A stretch of 64,000 nt of DNA from JAJPHF01 sp035293805 (GCA_035293805.1 DATGMD010000001.1:124001-188000), one strand, 5' to 3'. Positions 18,010-29,268 are shown, counted from the first letter of the stretch. Notes: generated by a model not told the origin, from the sequence alone. Numbers and translations: made by a program.

Positions 18010-18640
18010 GGGTGGCTACCTCCCAGCGGCGCGCGTTCTCAAGAAAAGCCCGGATGAGCAATGGATCCTTCACGCCCCCGCGCTCCACACCGCTACTTAC
18101 ATCCAATCCCCAGGGTCGCAACGCGTCTAGCGCCTCACCGACGTTATCAGGAGTCAGCCCGCCCGCGACCAGGGCCTCGCCCGCATAGCGTCGCGCGCCG
18201 GCCCAGTCGAACCGCTGCCCCGTCCCGCCCCAGTAGCCGGGCACCTGGGAATCCAGCAGCAGGCGGGTCGCGCCGTAGCGCGCGGCCGTGACCGCCTCGC
18301 CGTCGATCTCAGCCAGACGCAGCGCCTTGATGATCGGCTGCGCCATCCGCGCGCAGTAGTCCGCCGACTCGGTGCCGTGAAGCTGTACATAGTCGAGCCC
18401 GCAGAGACGGGCCACGTCGTTCACCCACGCGGCCGGCTCGTTCACAAACACGCCCACCGCGGCCCAATCGCCCCGGTCCGTCCTCCGCCGGATCTCGCCC
18501 AAGAGCGCGCGCGCCTCCTCAGGAGTCACGTAGCGCGAACTCGGCGGGTAGAAAACGAACCCGAGGAAGTCAGCCCCGTAGGCAAGTGCCGTTTCGGCCT
18601 CGCTGAGGCGCCGCACGCCGCAGATCTTTACCTTGACCAC
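17999..18640 (-). CDS. trpF: phosphoribosylanthranilate isomerase
   Basis: Third step of tryptophan synthesis, an Amadori rearrangement. KVKICGVRRLSEAE holds the catalytic Cys, and GFVFYPPSSRYV, VGVFVNE, VQLHGTE and GLDVSSGVERGG follow in family order, with the catalytic Asp in LLLDSQVPG. Length is 213 residues. It overlaps trpC by 13 bases upstream and trpB by 11 bases downstream. Confidence 0.96.
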   Translation of the reverse strand: MVKVKICGVRRLSEAETALAYGADFLGFVFYPPSSRYVTPEEARALLGEIRRRTDRGDWAAVGVFVNEPAAWVNDVARLCGLDYVQLHGTESADYCARMAQPIIKALRLAEIDGEAVTAARYGATRLLLDSQVPGYWGGTGQRFDWAGARRYAGEALVAGGLTPDNVGEALDALRPWGLDVSSGVERGGVKDPLLIRAFLENARRWEVATHVD

Positions 18641-19458
18641 GCCGCCACCCCGAGTAGCTCGCCGATGCGGGCGGCGGGGTCGGGGGCCGTGACCAGCGCC
18701 TCGCCGACCAGGATCGCGCTCGCCCCAGCCGCTACGACGCGCCGCACGTCGCCCGGCGATGCGATGCCGCTCTCGCTAACAACCGTTACGGTCGCAGGCA
18801 GCAGCGGCCGAACCGTCTCCGTCGTCGCCAGATCGACCCGGAACGTGGCCAGGTCGCGGTTGTTGATACCCACCAGCGACGCCCCAGCCCCAAGCGCCGC
18901 CGCCACCTCGTCCGGCGCGTGCACCTCCACTAGAGCCGCTAGCCCCAGCTCGGCCGCTAGCGCGTGCAGCTCGGCTAGCCGTGTCGCCTCCAGCAGCGCG
19001 GCGATCAGCAGCACGGCATCAGCGCCGAGCGCTCGCGCCTCATAGACCTGATAGGGCGAGATGACGAAGTCCTTACGCAGCACGGCCAGGTCCACCGCGG
19101 CGCGCGCCTCGGCCAGGTCCGCGTCGCTGCCGTGGAAAAACGCCTCGTCGGTGAGCACCGATAGGGCGTGCGCGCCCGCAGCCGCGTACCTTCGCGCCAG
19201 CGTTGCCGGGCTGAGCGTTGGGTTCAGCGCTCCCTTCGCGGGGGACACGCGCTTGATCTCCGCGACCAGGCGGGGCGCGGGGCCGGCGAGCGCGGTCGCG
19301 AAATCGCGCGGCGGCGGCATGGCGGCGGCCGCTGCCCGCACCGCTTCAAGTGGCCGCGCCGCCTCGCGCCGCGCCAGCTCCTCGCGCTTCTGGGCGGCGA
19401 TGCGCGCCAGGAAGTCGCTCGCCGTGCCACCGCGGGCCGCGCTGTCGGCGGCGGTCAC
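18628..19458 (-). CDS. trpC: indole-3-glycerol phosphate synthase
   Basis: Ring closure of CdRP to indole-3-glycerol phosphate. LVAEIKRVSPAKG carries the substrate lysine; LSVLTDEAFFHGS, VLRKDFVISPYQVYEARALGAD, LVGINNRDL and VVSESGIASPGDV are the canonical strands. It has 276 residues with an alanine/arginine-rich N-terminal helix region. The start overlaps the trpD stop (four bases), typical of a tight trp operon. Confidence 0.97.
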   Translation of the reverse strand: MTAADSAARGGTASDFLARIAAQKREELARREAARPLEAVRAAAAAMPPPRDFATALAGPAPRLVAEIKRVSPAKGALNPTLSPATLARRYAAAGAHALSVLTDEAFFHGSDADLAEARAAVDLAVLRKDFVISPYQVYEARALGADAVLLIAALLEATRLAELHALAAELGLAALVEVHAPDEVAAALGAGASLVGINNRDLATFRVDLATTETVRPLLPATVTVVSESGIASPGDVRRVVAAGASAILVGEALVTAPDPAARIGELLGVAAWSR

Positions 19459-20495
19459 GCCGGCACCCCCTCAGCGCGGGCCTTCAACTCCTGGGTTAGC
19501 GCCCGGAGCGCGTCTAGTCGACTGGCCGCGGCGCCACTGTCGATGCTCTCCGCGGCGACGCCGATCCCCTCCCGTAGATCCGCCACCAGGTCGGCCGCCA
19601 GCAACGTGCCGGCGGCGTTGAGCAGCACCACGTCGCGCGCTGGGCCATGCTCGCCCCCCAGGACAGCCTGGGCGCGCGCCGCGCTCGCGGCGACGCTATC
19701 CGTCATCAGCACCTCGCGGGGAGCGCGGCCGAGTCCGACGTCTTCAGGGCTCACCGTGTACCGTCGCACCGTCCCATCCACCACCTCGTGCACCACGCTG
19801 GGCGCCGAGAGCGACAACTCGTCCACGCCGTCCTCGCCGTAGACCACGAGCGCGTGGCGCGAGCCGGTCCGGCGCAGCACCTCCGCCATCGTGCCTGCCA
19901 TCTCTGGCACGGATACCCCAAGAATCTGCGCCTGGGCGCGCGCAGGGTTCAGCAGCGGGCCGAGCAGATTGAACACTGTCCGGATGCCAAGCTCGCGGCG
20001 CGGGCCGACTGCGTGCCGCAGTGCGGGATGGAACAGCGGGGCGTACATAAAGCCAATCCCAATGGTCGCCACGCACTCGGCCACGCCCGCCGGCGGCAGG
20101 TCGATGACGACGCCCATACCCTCGAGCAGGTCGGCGCTGCCGCAGGCGCTGGACGCAGCGCGGTTGCCGTGCTTGGCCACACGCGCCCCGGCGCCGGCCG
20201 CCACGATCGCGGCTACGGTTGAGATATTGAACGTGCAGGCACCGTCGCCCCCCGTGCCAGCGGTGTCCACCACGGATCCATCCACCTCGACGGGAATCAG
20301 CGCGCCGCGCATCACGCGCACGAGGCCCGCCAACTCCTCCGCCGTCTCGCCCTTCATGCGAAGCGCTGTCGCGAACGCGCCAATCTGCGCGGGCGTCGCC
20401 GTCCCGTCGACTAGCTCCTGCATCGCCGCTGCGGCCTGCTCCTCGGTCAGCGCCTGCCCCTCGACGAGCAGCGCAATCGCCTGTCTGATACTCAC
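19455..20495 (-). CDS. trpD: anthranilate phosphoribosyltransferase
   Basis: Transfers phosphoribose from PRPP to anthranilate. VDTAGTGGDGACTFNIST is the PRPP/Mg loop, KHGNRAASSACGSADLLE the anthranilate site, and NLLGPLLNPA follows. Length is 346 residues. The GTG start at 20495 lies 20 bases after trpG with a GAGGGGG-type purine tract upstream. It is separate from trpG, not the fused TrpGD form. Confidence 0.97.
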   Translation of the reverse strand: MSIRQAIALLVEGQALTEEQAAAAMQELVDGTATPAQIGAFATALRMKGETAEELAGLVRVMRGALIPVEVDGSVVDTAGTGGDGACTFNISTVAAIVAAGAGARVAKHGNRAASSACGSADLLEGMGVVIDLPPAGVAECVATIGIGFMYAPLFHPALRHAVGPRRELGIRTVFNLLGPLLNPARAQAQILGVSVPEMAGTMAEVLRRTGSRHALVVYGEDGVDELSLSAPSVVHEVVDGTVRRYTVSPEDVGLGRAPREVLMTDSVAASAARAQAVLGGEHGPARDVVLLNAAGTLLAADLVADLREGIGVAAESIDSGAAASRLDALRALTQELKARAEGVPA

Positions 20496-20515
20496 CTCAG
20501 CCCCCTCCTGCCCAG

Positions 20516-21166
20516 CTATACAGTCACGCCCGCTGGAGCGGCCGCTGCTGAGCTGCCGTTCCGCTCAATCCCTGCTCGGGCCGTGGCCGGCAACTCATCG
20601 AGCGCGATACCGAGGAAATTCGCCAAGAGCCGATACCCCCCCTCGGTCAACACCGACTCGGGATGAAATTGCACCCCTTCAACCGCGTGCTCGCGGTGGC
20701 GCAAGCCCATGATCAGCCCGTCGTCGGTCCAGGCGCTCACCTCGAGGCAATCCGGTAGCCCCTCGCGCGCCACGACGAGCGAGTGATAGCGAATCGCCTG
20801 GAACGGGTCCGGTAGCCCGGCCAACACGCCTCGGCCATCGTGATGCACTGCGGACGCCTTGCCGTGCCGCAGCTCTGGCGCGCGCACGATCCGTCCGCCA
20901 TACGCCTCGCCAATGCACTGATGCCCCAGGCACACACCCAGAATCGGCACCCGGCCGCCTAGCTCGCGGATGATGGCCAGCGACTCGCCGGCCCCCGCCG
21001 GTGCGCCAGGCCCCGGCGAGATCACAATTCGCTCGGGCGCGAGGCGCGCGACCTCGGCTACCGTTACCGCGTCGTTGCGGCGCACCAGTACGTTGGCGCC
21101 GAGGTCCGCTAGATACTGGTACAGGTTGTACGTGAACGAGTCGTAGTTGTCGACTAGTAGTAGCAC
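20516..21166 (-). CDS. trpG: anthranilate synthase glutamine amidotransferase subunit
   Basis: Supplies ammonia to TrpE. Class I glutaminase: LLLVDNYDSFTYNLYQYL at the N-terminus, ISPGPGAP, the nucleophile elbow GVCLGHQCIGE, and the His/Glu pair in VEGVQFHPESVLTEGG. The GTG at 21166, four bases after the trpE stop with GGGGAG upstream, gives a 216-residue protein starting at the first family residues. A longer frame reaches 21205 inside trpE but adds no conserved sequence. It could also serve PabB if no separate PabA exists. Confidence 0.95.
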   Translation of the reverse strand: MLLLVDNYDSFTYNLYQYLADLGANVLVRRNDAVTVAEVARLAPERIVISPGPGAPAGAGESLAIIRELGGRVPILGVCLGHQCIGEAYGGRIVRAPELRHGKASAVHHDGRGVLAGLPDPFQAIRYHSLVVAREGLPDCLEVSAWTDDGLIMGLRHREHAVEGVQFHPESVLTEGGYRLLANFLGIALDELPATARAGIERNGSSAAAAPAGVTV

Positions 21167-21170
21167 CAGC

Positions 21171-22751
21171 CTACTCCCCGTTGCCGCTGACGGCGGCCGC
21201 GTCAACCGACGTGGCCGCCCCGAGCCGCTCGGCCAGCTCCAGCGCGCGCTCGGCCGCGCGCGCCTTGTTCAGCGTCTCCTCGTACTCGGCGGACGGCACC
21301 GAGTCGGCCACAATACCGGCGCCCGCGGTCACATGGGCCACCCCGTCCTTGAGTACGGCCGTGCGGATCGTGATGGCCGTCTCCAGGCTGCCGTCGTAGC
21401 CGAAGAAGCCAACAGCGCCCGCGTAGGGCCCCCGCTGCTCGGGCTCCAGATCGGCGATGATCTCCATCGCGCGAATCTTCGGCGCCCCCGACACCGTGCC
21501 CGCCGGGAAGCAAGCACGCAGCGCGTCCACGGGCCGCAGGCCCGGCGCCAGTCGGCCTGTCACCTGAGAGACAAGATGCATAACGTGCGAGTAACGCTCG
21601 ATCTCCATGAACTGCGGGACGCTCACGCTGCCCGGTGCGCTGACGCGGCCGATATCATTGCGGCCCAAGTCCACCAACATCAGGTGCTCAGCCCGCTCCT
21701 TCTCGTCGGCACGCAGTTCGGCCGCCAGCGCCGCGTCGCGCTCGTCCGTTGCGCCGCGCGGCCGGGTACCGGCGATCGGGTGCGTGACCACCTGGCCGTT
21801 CTCGACCAGCACCAGCAGCTCCGGCGACGCCCCGACGAGCTGGAAGTCGCCCCAGTCCAGAAAGTACATATAGGGCGACGGGTTCACGGCGCGCAGCGCG
21901 CGGTAGACCGCGAACGGGGGGGCAGCAACCGGGCGCGAAAAGCGTTGCGCCAGCACCACCTGGATGACGTCGCCTGCCGCGATGTGCTCCTGGCCCCGCT
22001 GGACCGCAGTCTCGTAGGCAGCGCGGGTCATGTTGGATTCGAGTCCCACACGCCGGGACGGTGGCTCGCCGACGGCGAGGGAGCCCACCGTCAGCGGGGC
22101 GGCGAGACGCTGGACAAGAGCGTCGATGCGCACGAGCCCCGCGTCGTAGGCCGCGTCCACGTCGCCGTCGAGGGGCACGTGGGTGACAACCTTGATGGTG
22201 CGCTGCAAGTGGTCAAACACCAGCAGGCTGTCGTACAGCGCCAGGCGCGCGAGCGGCAGGCCCAGCGGGTCCGCTCTCGGGGCGGGCAGCCGCTCGTAGC
22301 AGCGGGCTAGCTCGTAGGCCAGGTAGCCGACGGCGCCGCCGTGGAACCGCGGCAGGCCGGAGACGGCTACCGGCTCATAGCGGCCGACCCACTCGTCCAC
22401 GAGCGCCAGCGGGTCGTCGCAGGGCCGCTCAACGACGCCGTCGCGCCCCGTGAGCCGCGCCAGGCCATCACGCACCTCGAGGTGCTGGCACGGCTCCGTG
22501 CCGACGACCGAGTAGCGTGCGAGCCGCTCGCCGCCCTCGACACTCTCCAGCAGAAACGACGGCGCCCCGCGGGCCACCTTCAGGTACGCCGAAACGGGCG
22601 TCTCCACATCGGCTAGCACCTCGCGGTACAGCGGCAGGAGCCGCGCCTGTCCCGCCAGCCGCCGCGCCTCGGCGCGCGAGGGCGTCACCTCCAGCCACTG
22701 CCCTTGCGCCACACGCGGCGCCGGGTCGATCCGCCGCTGCATCGTCTCCAT
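21171..22751 (-). CDS. trpE: anthranilate synthase component I
   Basis: Chorismate plus ammonia to anthranilate. The N-terminal LLES (67-70) marks the tryptophan feedback site. The C-terminal catalytic block has NPSPYMYFLDWG, PIAGTRPRG, DLGRNDIGRV and CFPAGTVSGAPKIRAMEII. Length is 526 residues. The first ATG is three bases after the trpS stop; a second in-frame ATG nine bases on is an alternative. The presence of LLES predicts feedback inhibition on top of T-box control. Confidence 0.97.
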   Translation of the reverse strand: METMQRRIDPAPRVAQGQWLEVTPSRAEARRLAGQARLLPLYREVLADVETPVSAYLKVARGAPSFLLESVEGGERLARYSVVGTEPCQHLEVRDGLARLTGRDGVVERPCDDPLALVDEWVGRYEPVAVSGLPRFHGGAVGYLAYELARCYERLPAPRADPLGLPLARLALYDSLLVFDHLQRTIKVVTHVPLDGDVDAAYDAGLVRIDALVQRLAAPLTVGSLAVGEPPSRRVGLESNMTRAAYETAVQRGQEHIAAGDVIQVVLAQRFSRPVAAPPFAVYRALRAVNPSPYMYFLDWGDFQLVGASPELLVLVENGQVVTHPIAGTRPRGATDERDAALAAELRADEKERAEHLMLVDLGRNDIGRVSAPGSVSVPQFMEIERYSHVMHLVSQVTGRLAPGLRPVDALRACFPAGTVSGAPKIRAMEIIADLEPEQRGPYAGAVGFFGYDGSLETAITIRTAVLKDGVAHVTAGAGIVADSVPSAEYEETLNKARAAERALELAERLGAATSVDAAAVSGNGE

Positions 22752-22754
22752 CTC

Positions 22755-23771
<1,017 letters not shown>

Positions 23772-23796
23772 TCCTCGACCTCCGCGTGTTGCGAAC

Positions 23797-23830
23797 AATA
23801 AAGAACCTCGTCCCACAGGGACGAGGTTCT
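23797..23830 (-). terminator. T-box intrinsic terminator
   Basis: Thirteen-bp perfect stem (AGAACCTCGTCCC at 23802-23814 with its complement at 23818-23830), 3-base loop, followed on the minus strand by TTATTGTT. Its 5' arm is adjacent to the T-box core, so the two structures are mutually exclusive. Confidence 0.92.
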
Positions 23831-24118
23831 CTCGTGGTGCCACCCTAGTTCAGCGCCAGCGCCCGCCGACCCGGGAAAGGCGGGGGGGGGCGTGGTGCCC
23901 TTAGCCCAGCGCGCCGATCGACTCGCGGTCGCATCGTGACGCTGGCGCCCGGCTAACGGGGGCGATTCCGGCTGAGCCTACTGGGCGAGGGCCGTTCGGT
24001 CAGCAGCTCCCAGGTCCATTCGGTAGCGCTTCCAGCATCGGCTCCCACCGTACCCGACTCGCTGGGCCGAACACGCTACGTACTAGTCCTGCTCGCGGCC
24101 ATTGGCATCTTCACTTGT
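23797..24118 (-). promoter_or_regulatory. tryptophan T-box riboswitch leader (transcriptional) for trpS-trp operon
   Basis: Read on the minus strand, the leader runs from the promoter to trpS. It contains the T-box core AGGGTGGCACCACG (23833-23846), which pairs with the uncharged tRNA acceptor end, directly followed by a perfect 13-bp terminator stem. A GAATGGACC block supplies a UGG (24016-24018) followed by A, as expected of a Trp specifier codon with its conserved purine. Uncharged tRNA-Trp should favour the antiterminator and switch on the trp genes and scpA. The stem I fold was not computed. Confidence 0.9.
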
Positions 24119-24124
24119 GGTGTC

Positions 24125-24153
24125 AGTATAGCGGCCCGCGCCGCCGCCGTCAA
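24125..24153 (-). promoter_or_regulatory. trpS-trp operon promoter
   Basis: Minus-strand TTGACG (24153-24148) and TATACT (24130-24125) are separated by exactly 17 bp, matching the housekeeping sigma consensus at 5/6 in each box. Transcription would begin near 24118, just upstream of the T-box stem I. Confidence 0.82.
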
Positions 24154-24208
24154 ACGTTAACTCGGGCCAGGGCCGCGCGCGGACCGCGCCGCACCGGAGC
24201 GTCGCGTC

Positions 24209-25249
24209 CTAGACCCGCGCCAGCATGCCGTACATGCGGAGGCAGTTGTCGCGCAGTAGCGCGCGCTTCTCCTCGAGCGTCAGGCTGTCCATCTCGAGGA
24301 ACTCATCGATGTTGTGCGGGTACGAGTGGTCCCAGTGTGGGAAGTCCGAGGCGTAGAACACGCTGCCGCCGCCCAGCCAGCGCATCGCCTCCGGCAGCAG
24401 CACCTCGTCGGCCTCGCCATGGAAGTAGATGTTCCCACTGCGGATGTACTCGCTCGGCTTCTTCTTGAGCAGCGGCGCTTCGGGCGCGCGCTTCTCGTAC
24501 TCCTCGTCCATCCGGTTGAGCCAGTAGGGCACCCACGAGCAGCCGGACTCCATGAAGCCCGTACGCAGGTTCGGGAACTTCTCGGGCACGCCCTCGAACA
24601 CCCAGCCGGTCATGCTGATCATCTGCGCCAGCGGGTGCGACAGCGTGTGGACCTCGATGAACTTGTCGAAGTGGTCGCCGCCGAAGCTCTGCGGGCCGCG
24701 CACCGTGGCGTGGATCCCCACGAAGCAGTCGAGCCGCTCCGCCTCGGCGTAGATCTCGTGGAACTGCGGGTGGCCGAGCGGCAGCCGCAAGCCGTTGGCG
24801 GGCAGCATCACGCCGCTGAAGTGCAGCTCGCTAATGGCCCGCCGCAGCTCCTTCACCGCCTCCGCCGGGTCCTGCATGGGGATCAGGCAGACCGCACGCA
24901 GGCGGGGGCTGACCTTGAGGAACTCCTCAGACACGAAGTTGTTGTAGGCGCGGCAGAGCGCCGTGGCCCAGTCCGGCTCGCGAATCCAGCCGACGCCCAG
25001 GCCCGCCGTCGGGTAGAGGAACGCGTACTCCATACCCCCGCGATCCATGGCGTCGAGCCACTCCTTCGCGGTGCTGGCCCGGTCGCCCAGGGTGTCGGCG
25101 AGCGCCCGGTCCCAGTTGTCCACGGGATAGAACGGCCGGTTGATGGACCAGGCGCCGCCCGCGTCCACGTAGCCGTCGAAGTATGGCTTTAGCTGCGCCT
25201 GGGTTTCGGTGATGTGGCCGTCCGCGTCGACTGCCGCGATCCGCTCCAT
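24209..25249 (-). CDS. amidohydrolase family protein (ACMSD-like TIM-barrel hydrolase)
   Basis: 346 residues of the amidohydrolase_2 type. It opens with VDADGHITE (metal-binding region), has a central GIHATVRGP strand and HTLSHPLAQM, and ends with FYASDFPHWDHSYP, whose Asp is the expected metal ligand. These barrels act as decarboxylases or hydrolases of aromatic or cyclic acids; the substrate cannot be read. The ATG at 25249 is preceded by AGGAGGAG. It lies downstream of tpiA by 105 bp, probably with its own promoter, and is not part of the trp operon. Confidence 0.8.
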   Translation of the reverse strand: MERIAAVDADGHITETQAQLKPYFDGYVDAGGAWSINRPFYPVDNWDRALADTLGDRASTAKEWLDAMDRGGMEYAFLYPTAGLGVGWIREPDWATALCRAYNNFVSEEFLKVSPRLRAVCLIPMQDPAEAVKELRRAISELHFSGVMLPANGLRLPLGHPQFHEIYAEAERLDCFVGIHATVRGPQSFGGDHFDKFIEVHTLSHPLAQMISMTGWVFEGVPEKFPNLRTGFMESGCSWVPYWLNRMDEEYEKRAPEAPLLKKKPSEYIRSGNIYFHGEADEVLLPEAMRWLGGGSVFYASDFPHWDHSYPHNIDEFLEMDSLTLEEKRALLRDNCLRMYGMLARV

Positions 25250-25315
25250 GAGTGCTCCTCCTCGAAGCGCTTCGCCTGTCCCCCGGCCCACGGCCGGGCG
25301 CCGTCTCCTGGCCCG

Positions 25316-25321
25316 AGTATA
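25316..25321 (-). promoter_or_regulatory. possible -10 box for the amidohydrolase gene
   Basis: Minus-strand TATACT about 65 bp before the start codon, in the gap after tpiA. No convincing -35. A 12-bp perfect palindrome CGAAGCGCTTCG (25263-25274) lies between this box and the gene and could be an operator. Confidence 0.4.
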
Positions 25322-25354
25322 GCCAACAGGTCTGCCCGCGGCCAGCCCGGGGCG

Positions 25355-26128
25355 TCAGTCGCCGGCGGGCACCCGGGCTGCGGCCGCCTGCCGCGTAAGG
25401 GTTACGAAGCTCGCCGGGTTCAGGCTCGCGCCCCCAACCAGGCCGCCGTCGATCTCGGGCGCCGCCATGAAGGCGGGGAAGTTGTCGGGCGTCACGCTGC
25501 CGCCGTATAGGATAGGCAGCCCCGCAGCCGCCTCGGCGCCGTAGAGCTCGCCCGCCAGCCGGCGGATGTCGCCGATCACGGCGTTCGCCCCGTCCGGCGT
25601 GGCGGCACGCCCTGTGCCGATCGCCCATACCGGCTCGTAGGCGACCACCACCGGCGCGAGATCGGCTACACCCGCCAGACCCAGTCGCAGCTGCCGCCCG
25701 ACGACCTCCCGCGTCCGGCCGGCCTCGTTCTCGTCCAGCGTCTCGCCGACGCACAGGATCGGCCGCAAGCCAGACGCCAACGCCGCCTGCACCTTGCGGT
25801 TGATGAGCGCGTCCGTCTCACCGAAAACATGGCGGCGCTCGGAGTGGCCGAGGATCACGTAATCCACGAGCCCGACGAGCATCGTCGGGCTGATCTCGCC
25901 CGTGAAGGCGCCTTTCGGCTCGAAGTACACGTTCTGGGCGCCCAGCCGCACGGGGCTCTCGGCGAGCAAGTCGTGGAGGGGGGCCAGCGAGACGAACGGC
26001 GGGCAAAGCACGCGGTCTACCCCGGCAATCGCCTCCAGGTCGGGGCGCATCGCCTCCGCGAGCGCGATCGCCTCGCCCACCGTCGTATTCATCTTCCAGT
26101 TGCCGGCCACCATCGGCGTTTTGGGCAC
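25355..26128 (-). CDS. tpiA: triosephosphate isomerase
   Basis: Interconverts DHAP and glyceraldehyde-3-P. The start MVAGNWKMNTT carries the catalytic Asn/Lys pair, VILGHSERR the catalytic His, AYEPVWAIGTGRAATP the catalytic Glu and loop 6, and LYGGSV the phosphate site. It has 257 residues. The GTG start at 26128 is preceded by AGGAGG at six bases. It follows pgk by 143 bp on the same strand. Confidence 0.97.
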   Translation of the reverse strand: MPKTPMVAGNWKMNTTVGEAIALAEAMRPDLEAIAGVDRVLCPPFVSLAPLHDLLAESPVRLGAQNVYFEPKGAFTGEISPTMLVGLVDYVILGHSERRHVFGETDALINRKVQAALASGLRPILCVGETLDENEAGRTREVVGRQLRLGLAGVADLAPVVVAYEPVWAIGTGRAATPDGANAVIGDIRRLAGELYGAEAAAGLPILYGGSVTPDNFPAFMAAPEIDGGLVGGASLNPASFVTLTRQAAAARVPAGD

Positions 26129-26271
26129 CGTGGGCCTCCTTGCAGTGGCGTAGTCGATCAGAGCCAGGACGGCCGATCAGAGAATTACACGATATGACGG
26201 CCGGCCCGAGCCCGTCCCCGCTGACCCGACTCGGGGCCAGCGCCCGGGCGCGACTTGTCGCGCCCAACAGA

Positions 26272-27462
26272 CTACTGGTCGCGGTCCTGGAGGGCCGCCA
26301 CCCCCGGGAGGACGCGGCCCTCCAGTAGCTCCAGGGAGGCGCCGCCGCCCGTGGAGATGTGGGTCATGCGGTCGGCGCAGCCAGCCTGCTCCACGGCCGC
26401 CACGGTGTCGCCGCCGCCGATGACCGTCACGGCGTGCGAGCGGCCGACGGTCTCGGCCAGCGCCCGGGTGCCGGCCGCGAACGGCGGCACCTCGAACACG
26501 CCCATTGGCCCGTTCCAGAGGATCGTGCGGGCATCGGCCAGCGCTTGTCCGAAGCGCTCAATCGTCGCTGGGCCGATGTCGGCGATCAGCTCGTCGGCCG
26601 GCACGGCGTCCACGCTCACGACTCGGCGCGGTGCCTCGGCCTCCAGGCGGTCGGTCACCACGGCGTCCACTGGCAGGAGAAGCTGGACGCCGGCGCCCGC
26701 GGCGCGCTTCATGAGGTCGCTCGCCACGTCCACCTTGTCGGCTTCGAGCAGCGAGCGGCCCACGCCATGCCCCTGCGCCTTCAGAAAGGTGTTCGCCATG
26801 CCGCCGCCAATGATCAGCCGGTCGACCTTGTCGAGCAAGTGCTCTAGCACGCCGATCTTGCTCGAAACCTTCGCGCCGCCGATGATGGCGACGAACGGCC
26901 GCTCCGGATGCTCCAGGATGCGGGCGAACGACTCTAGCTCCTTCTCCATGAGCAGCCCGGCGACCGCTGGGAGGAAGTGGGTCACGCCCTCGGTGGAGGC
27001 GTGCGCGCGGTGTGCCGTGCCGAAGGCGTCGTCCACGTACAGATCGCCGAGCGCCGCGAGCTGGCGGCTGAACGCCGGATCGTTGGCCTCCTCCTCCGGG
27101 TGGAAGCGCAGGTTCTCCAGCAGCAGCACGCCGCCCGGCGGGAGCGCGGCCACCGCGGCCTCCACCTCCGGCCCGACGGAGTCGCGGACGTGCGTGACCG
27201 GCGCGCCGAGCAGCCGCTGAAGCTCGGCGGCGACGGGCGCCAGTCGCAGCGACTCCTTCACCTGGCCGTCGGGTCGCCCCAAGTGCGACATCAGGATGAC
27301 CTTGGCGCCCCGTGCGCGCAGCTCGTTGATCGTGGGCAGCGCCTCACGGAGGCGCGTGGCGTCGGTCACGTGCCCCTCGCGGTCGAGCGGCACGTTGAAG
27401 TCCACGCGGACGAGCACGCGCTTGCCGCCGACGTCGACGTCGCGGATCGTCTTCTTGTTCAT
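26272..27462 (-). CDS. pgk: phosphoglycerate kinase
   Basis: ATP-forming glycolytic kinase. KRVLVRVDFNVPLD, the substrate-binding SHLGRPDGQ, LLLENLRFHPEEE, IIGGAKVSSKI, the hinge region, and the C-terminal nucleotide site VIGGGDTVAAVEQAG and HISTGGGASLELLEG are all in order. The ATG at 27462 gives 396 residues; upstream in-frame codons extend into gap and are discarded. It begins 11 bases after the gap stop. Confidence 0.97.
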   Translation of the reverse strand: MNKKTIRDVDVGGKRVLVRVDFNVPLDREGHVTDATRLREALPTINELRARGAKVILMSHLGRPDGQVKESLRLAPVAAELQRLLGAPVTHVRDSVGPEVEAAVAALPPGGVLLLENLRFHPEEEANDPAFSRQLAALGDLYVDDAFGTAHRAHASTEGVTHFLPAVAGLLMEKELESFARILEHPERPFVAIIGGAKVSSKIGVLEHLLDKVDRLIIGGGMANTFLKAQGHGVGRSLLEADKVDVASDLMKRAAGAGVQLLLPVDAVVTDRLEAEAPRRVVSVDAVPADELIADIGPATIERFGQALADARTILWNGPMGVFEVPPFAAGTRALAETVGRSHAVTVIGGGDTVAAVEQAGCADRMTHISTGGGASLELLEGRVLPGVAALQDRDQ

Positions 27463-27473
27463 GGCGGCCGCGC

Positions 27474-28484
<1,011 letters not shown>

Positions 28485-28733
28485 CGTGCTCACTCCTCAG
28501 CCTGCGCGGCGCGGCGTCGCGCCCGCGCGTCTCCGCCCGCCGCCGCCGCCAGGCGACCCGGCGCCTGCCGCGGCCGTGCGCTCGGCGGCCGCGTCCGCGG
28601 TCGCCATGCTGCCACGTCCACCGACGGCGAGATCATTCGCACTACCAGTGTAACATCGCGGTTGGCACCCAACACGCGCTGGCAAAGCGCGGGGACAGGC
28701 CCCGCTGCGTGGCGGCGCAATTTATCCGAGGAA

Positions 28734-28757
28734 CGGTCAAACGATGCTCCTTGACCG
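28734..28757. promoter_or_regulatory. inverted repeat CGGTCAA-N10-TTGACCG upstream of gap
   Basis: Two 7-bp perfect inverted half-sites with a 10-bp spacer lie about 250 bp upstream of gap. The layout suits a dimeric regulator; no regulator is identified. Confidence 0.3.
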
Positions 28758-29124
28758 GGTGGTTAAGTGCTAGGCCGGGCGCGGGTTGGCGGCTGCTCCT
28801 CGGGCGCGGAAGGTCGCATCGTTTGCCCCGTACGATACTCCCCCGGGGCTGCGCCGCGGGCCGGGCCGGCGGGGGGAGGCCCCGGGCCGGGCGCGGGCGA
28901 CGGGCGCGAGGGGAGGCGTGTACGGCGTAAGATTGCGACCACGTCGCGCCGATGGCGGGCGCTCTCCGGCGCGCCTCGCGGCCTCTCTACTATGAACGCA
29001 TTGGCGGAGAGCCGTCGTCCGGCGCGGACAGGTGCGAACCTGTTCGGTTCGGCATGGTGGGGATGCCCGCATGGTGGGCCGCGGGCGCCGAGCGGGGCTG
29101 CCAGGATGATAGGACCCGGGCGGC

Positions 29125-29162
29125 GCCGGCCGGGCGGCAGGGGACGAGCCCCCGCCCTACGT
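29125..29162. repeat. REP-like palindromic repeat, copy 1
   Basis: Consensus core GGGCGGCAGGGGACGAGCC followed by CCxGCCCTACGT. The core folds into GGCAGGGG/CCCCTGCC in the best copy. Preceded by GCCGGCC as in copy 2. Confidence 0.8.
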
Positions 29163-29193
29163 CCGCTTCGCCGGAGTAGGGGACAGCAGTAGC

Positions 29194-29231
29194 GCCGGCC
29201 GGGCGGCAGAGGACGAGTCCCGGCCCTACGT
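29194..29231. repeat. REP-like palindromic repeat, copy 2
   Basis: Same element as copy 1 with GCCGGCC prefix and CCCTACGT suffix; two substitutions weaken the stem (CAGAGGACGAGTCC). Confidence 0.8.
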
Positions 29232-29268
29232 CATAGTCGCCGCAATTGGGTAGCAGCCGCACCCGTGA

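Noticed and set aside
23882..23890. G9 run within the T-box leader
   Set aside because: Homopolymers of this length are expected in this composition, and it lies in a variable linker of the leader.
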